A stretch of DNA of 5,115 nucleotides from Deltaproteobacteria bacterium (GTDB lineage: Bacteria > Desulfobacterota > Binatia > UBA9968): positions 1 to 5,115 of the forward strand of contig JACPDC010000045.1 in NCBI GenBank assembly GCA_016184235.1, in the 5' to 3' direction. The notes beneath the pieces are model-generated. The model saw only the letters and a list, made by a program, of their open reading frames with translations. It was not told the origin of the DNA and did no database searches. Every line of letters starts with the position of its first letter. Position 1 is the first letter of the stretch. The translations under genes were made by a program, and so were the position numbers. Shown here piece by piece: positions 4,631 through 5,115 of the stretch.

Positions 4631-5115
4631 CTAGTACTCGTCCCCGTGCGGCATCGCCGGCATCTCTTTTTTCTTCTCCGGCTTATCCGCTATCACCGCC
4701 TCTGTGGTGATCATCAACCCTGCAACCGAGGCTGCGTTTTGCAGGGCACAGCGCACCACTTTGGTGGGATCGACGATGCCGGCCTTCACCAGATCTTCGA
4801 ACTCCTCGGCAGCCGCATTGAAGCCGTAGGCCCCTTTGCCGTTCTTGATCTTATCTAGAACCACCGAGCCTTCGACGCCGGCGTTATGGGCGATCCAGCG
4901 CGCCGGCTCTTCGAGCGCCTTTTGAACAATCCGTACTCCCACCCTCTCGTCATCAGAAACCCGCAGGTTGTTCAGCGTAGCCGAAGCGCGGATCAGCGCC
5001 ACCCCGCCGCCCGGCACGATACCCTCTTCCACCGCGGCGCGGGTGGCATGCAGGGCGTCCTCGACGCGGGCCTTCTTTTCCTTCATCTCGACCTCGGTGG
5101 CGGCTCCCACCTTGA
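4631..5115 (-). CDS. groEL: Chaperonin GroEL, C-terminal fragment
   Basis: GroEL is the 60 kDa ATP-driven folding chaperonin; the gene enters from the right edge already open (frame IKVGAATEVEMKEKK), so the GTG near 5110 is an internal valine codon and not a start. About 160 residues are visible, corresponding to the last 30 percent of a protein of about 545 residues: the end of the intermediate domain and the C-terminal part of the equatorial ATPase domain. RVEDALHATRAAVEEG includes the conserved catalytic aspartate (Asp398 in E. coli; codon at 5057-5059). VPGGGVALIRA, YGFNAAAEEFEDL, DPTKVVRCALQNAASVAGLM and ITTEAVIADKPEKKK follow in the family order. The tail ends EMPAMPHGDEY and lacks the usual Gly-Gly-Met repeats. 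The gene ends at TAG (4633-4631) and is followed by a strong terminator, so it is probably not cotranscribed with nuo. Identification is firm. Confidence 0.97.
   Translation of the reverse strand, partial: KVGAATEVEMKEKKARVEDALHATRAAVEEGIVPGGGVALIRASATLNNLRVSDDERVGVRIVQKALEEPARWIAHNAGVEGSVVLDKIKNGKGAYGFNAAAEEFEDLVKAGIVDPTKVVRCALQNAASVAGLMITTEAVIADKPEKKKEMPAMPHGDEY

Overview
The window is a stretch of bacterial chromosome in which every gene reads on the minus strand. In transcription order (right to left) it holds the 3' end of groEL, an intrinsic terminator, a promoter and leader region, and then the first part of a complex I (NADH:quinone oxidoreductase) operon: nuoA, nuoC, nuoD, nuoE, nuoF and the 5' end of nuoG, which runs off the left edge. 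The rest of the operon (nuoG remainder and presumably nuoH to nuoN) would lie further left, outside the window.

The organism is a moderately GC-rich Gram-negative-type bacterium. Separate nuoC and nuoD genes (not the fused enterobacterial nuoCD), the presence of the NADH-input module nuoEFG, and the GroEL and NuoE sequences are compatible with an uncultivated deltaproteobacterial (Desulfobacterota/Binatota-like) or related lineage. This placement is a guess and not proven by the window.

Region by region: 5115-4631 is the C-terminal part of GroEL. 4630-4421 (210 bp) is non-coding and holds a strong terminator with a 13-bp perfect stem, a TTGACT/TAGAGA promoter candidate, and, directly before nuoA, an 11-bp hairpin followed by eight U residues that looks like a leader terminator or attenuator. 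4408-3485 carries nuoA and nuoC only 6 nt apart; nuoB, which normally sits between them, is absent. nuoD follows closely. After nuoD the gaps change character: nuoD-nuoE (about 120-130 bp), nuoE-nuoF (83 bp) and nuoF-nuoG (40 bp) are each filled with short-period tandem repeats, of period 9 or period 7, two of them in inverted (hairpin-forming) arrangement. The last array supplies the stop codon of nuoF.

Function: NuoE, NuoF and NuoG form the NADH-oxidising module (FMN plus Fe-S clusters), NuoC and NuoD form most of the connecting quinone-reducing module, and NuoA is a membrane subunit. The missing NuoB carries the terminal cluster N2 and is needed for a working enzyme, so it must be encoded elsewhere if this operon is functional. 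The most unusual items are the nuoB-less gene order, the leader terminator-like hairpin, and the phased repeat arrays in the gaps.
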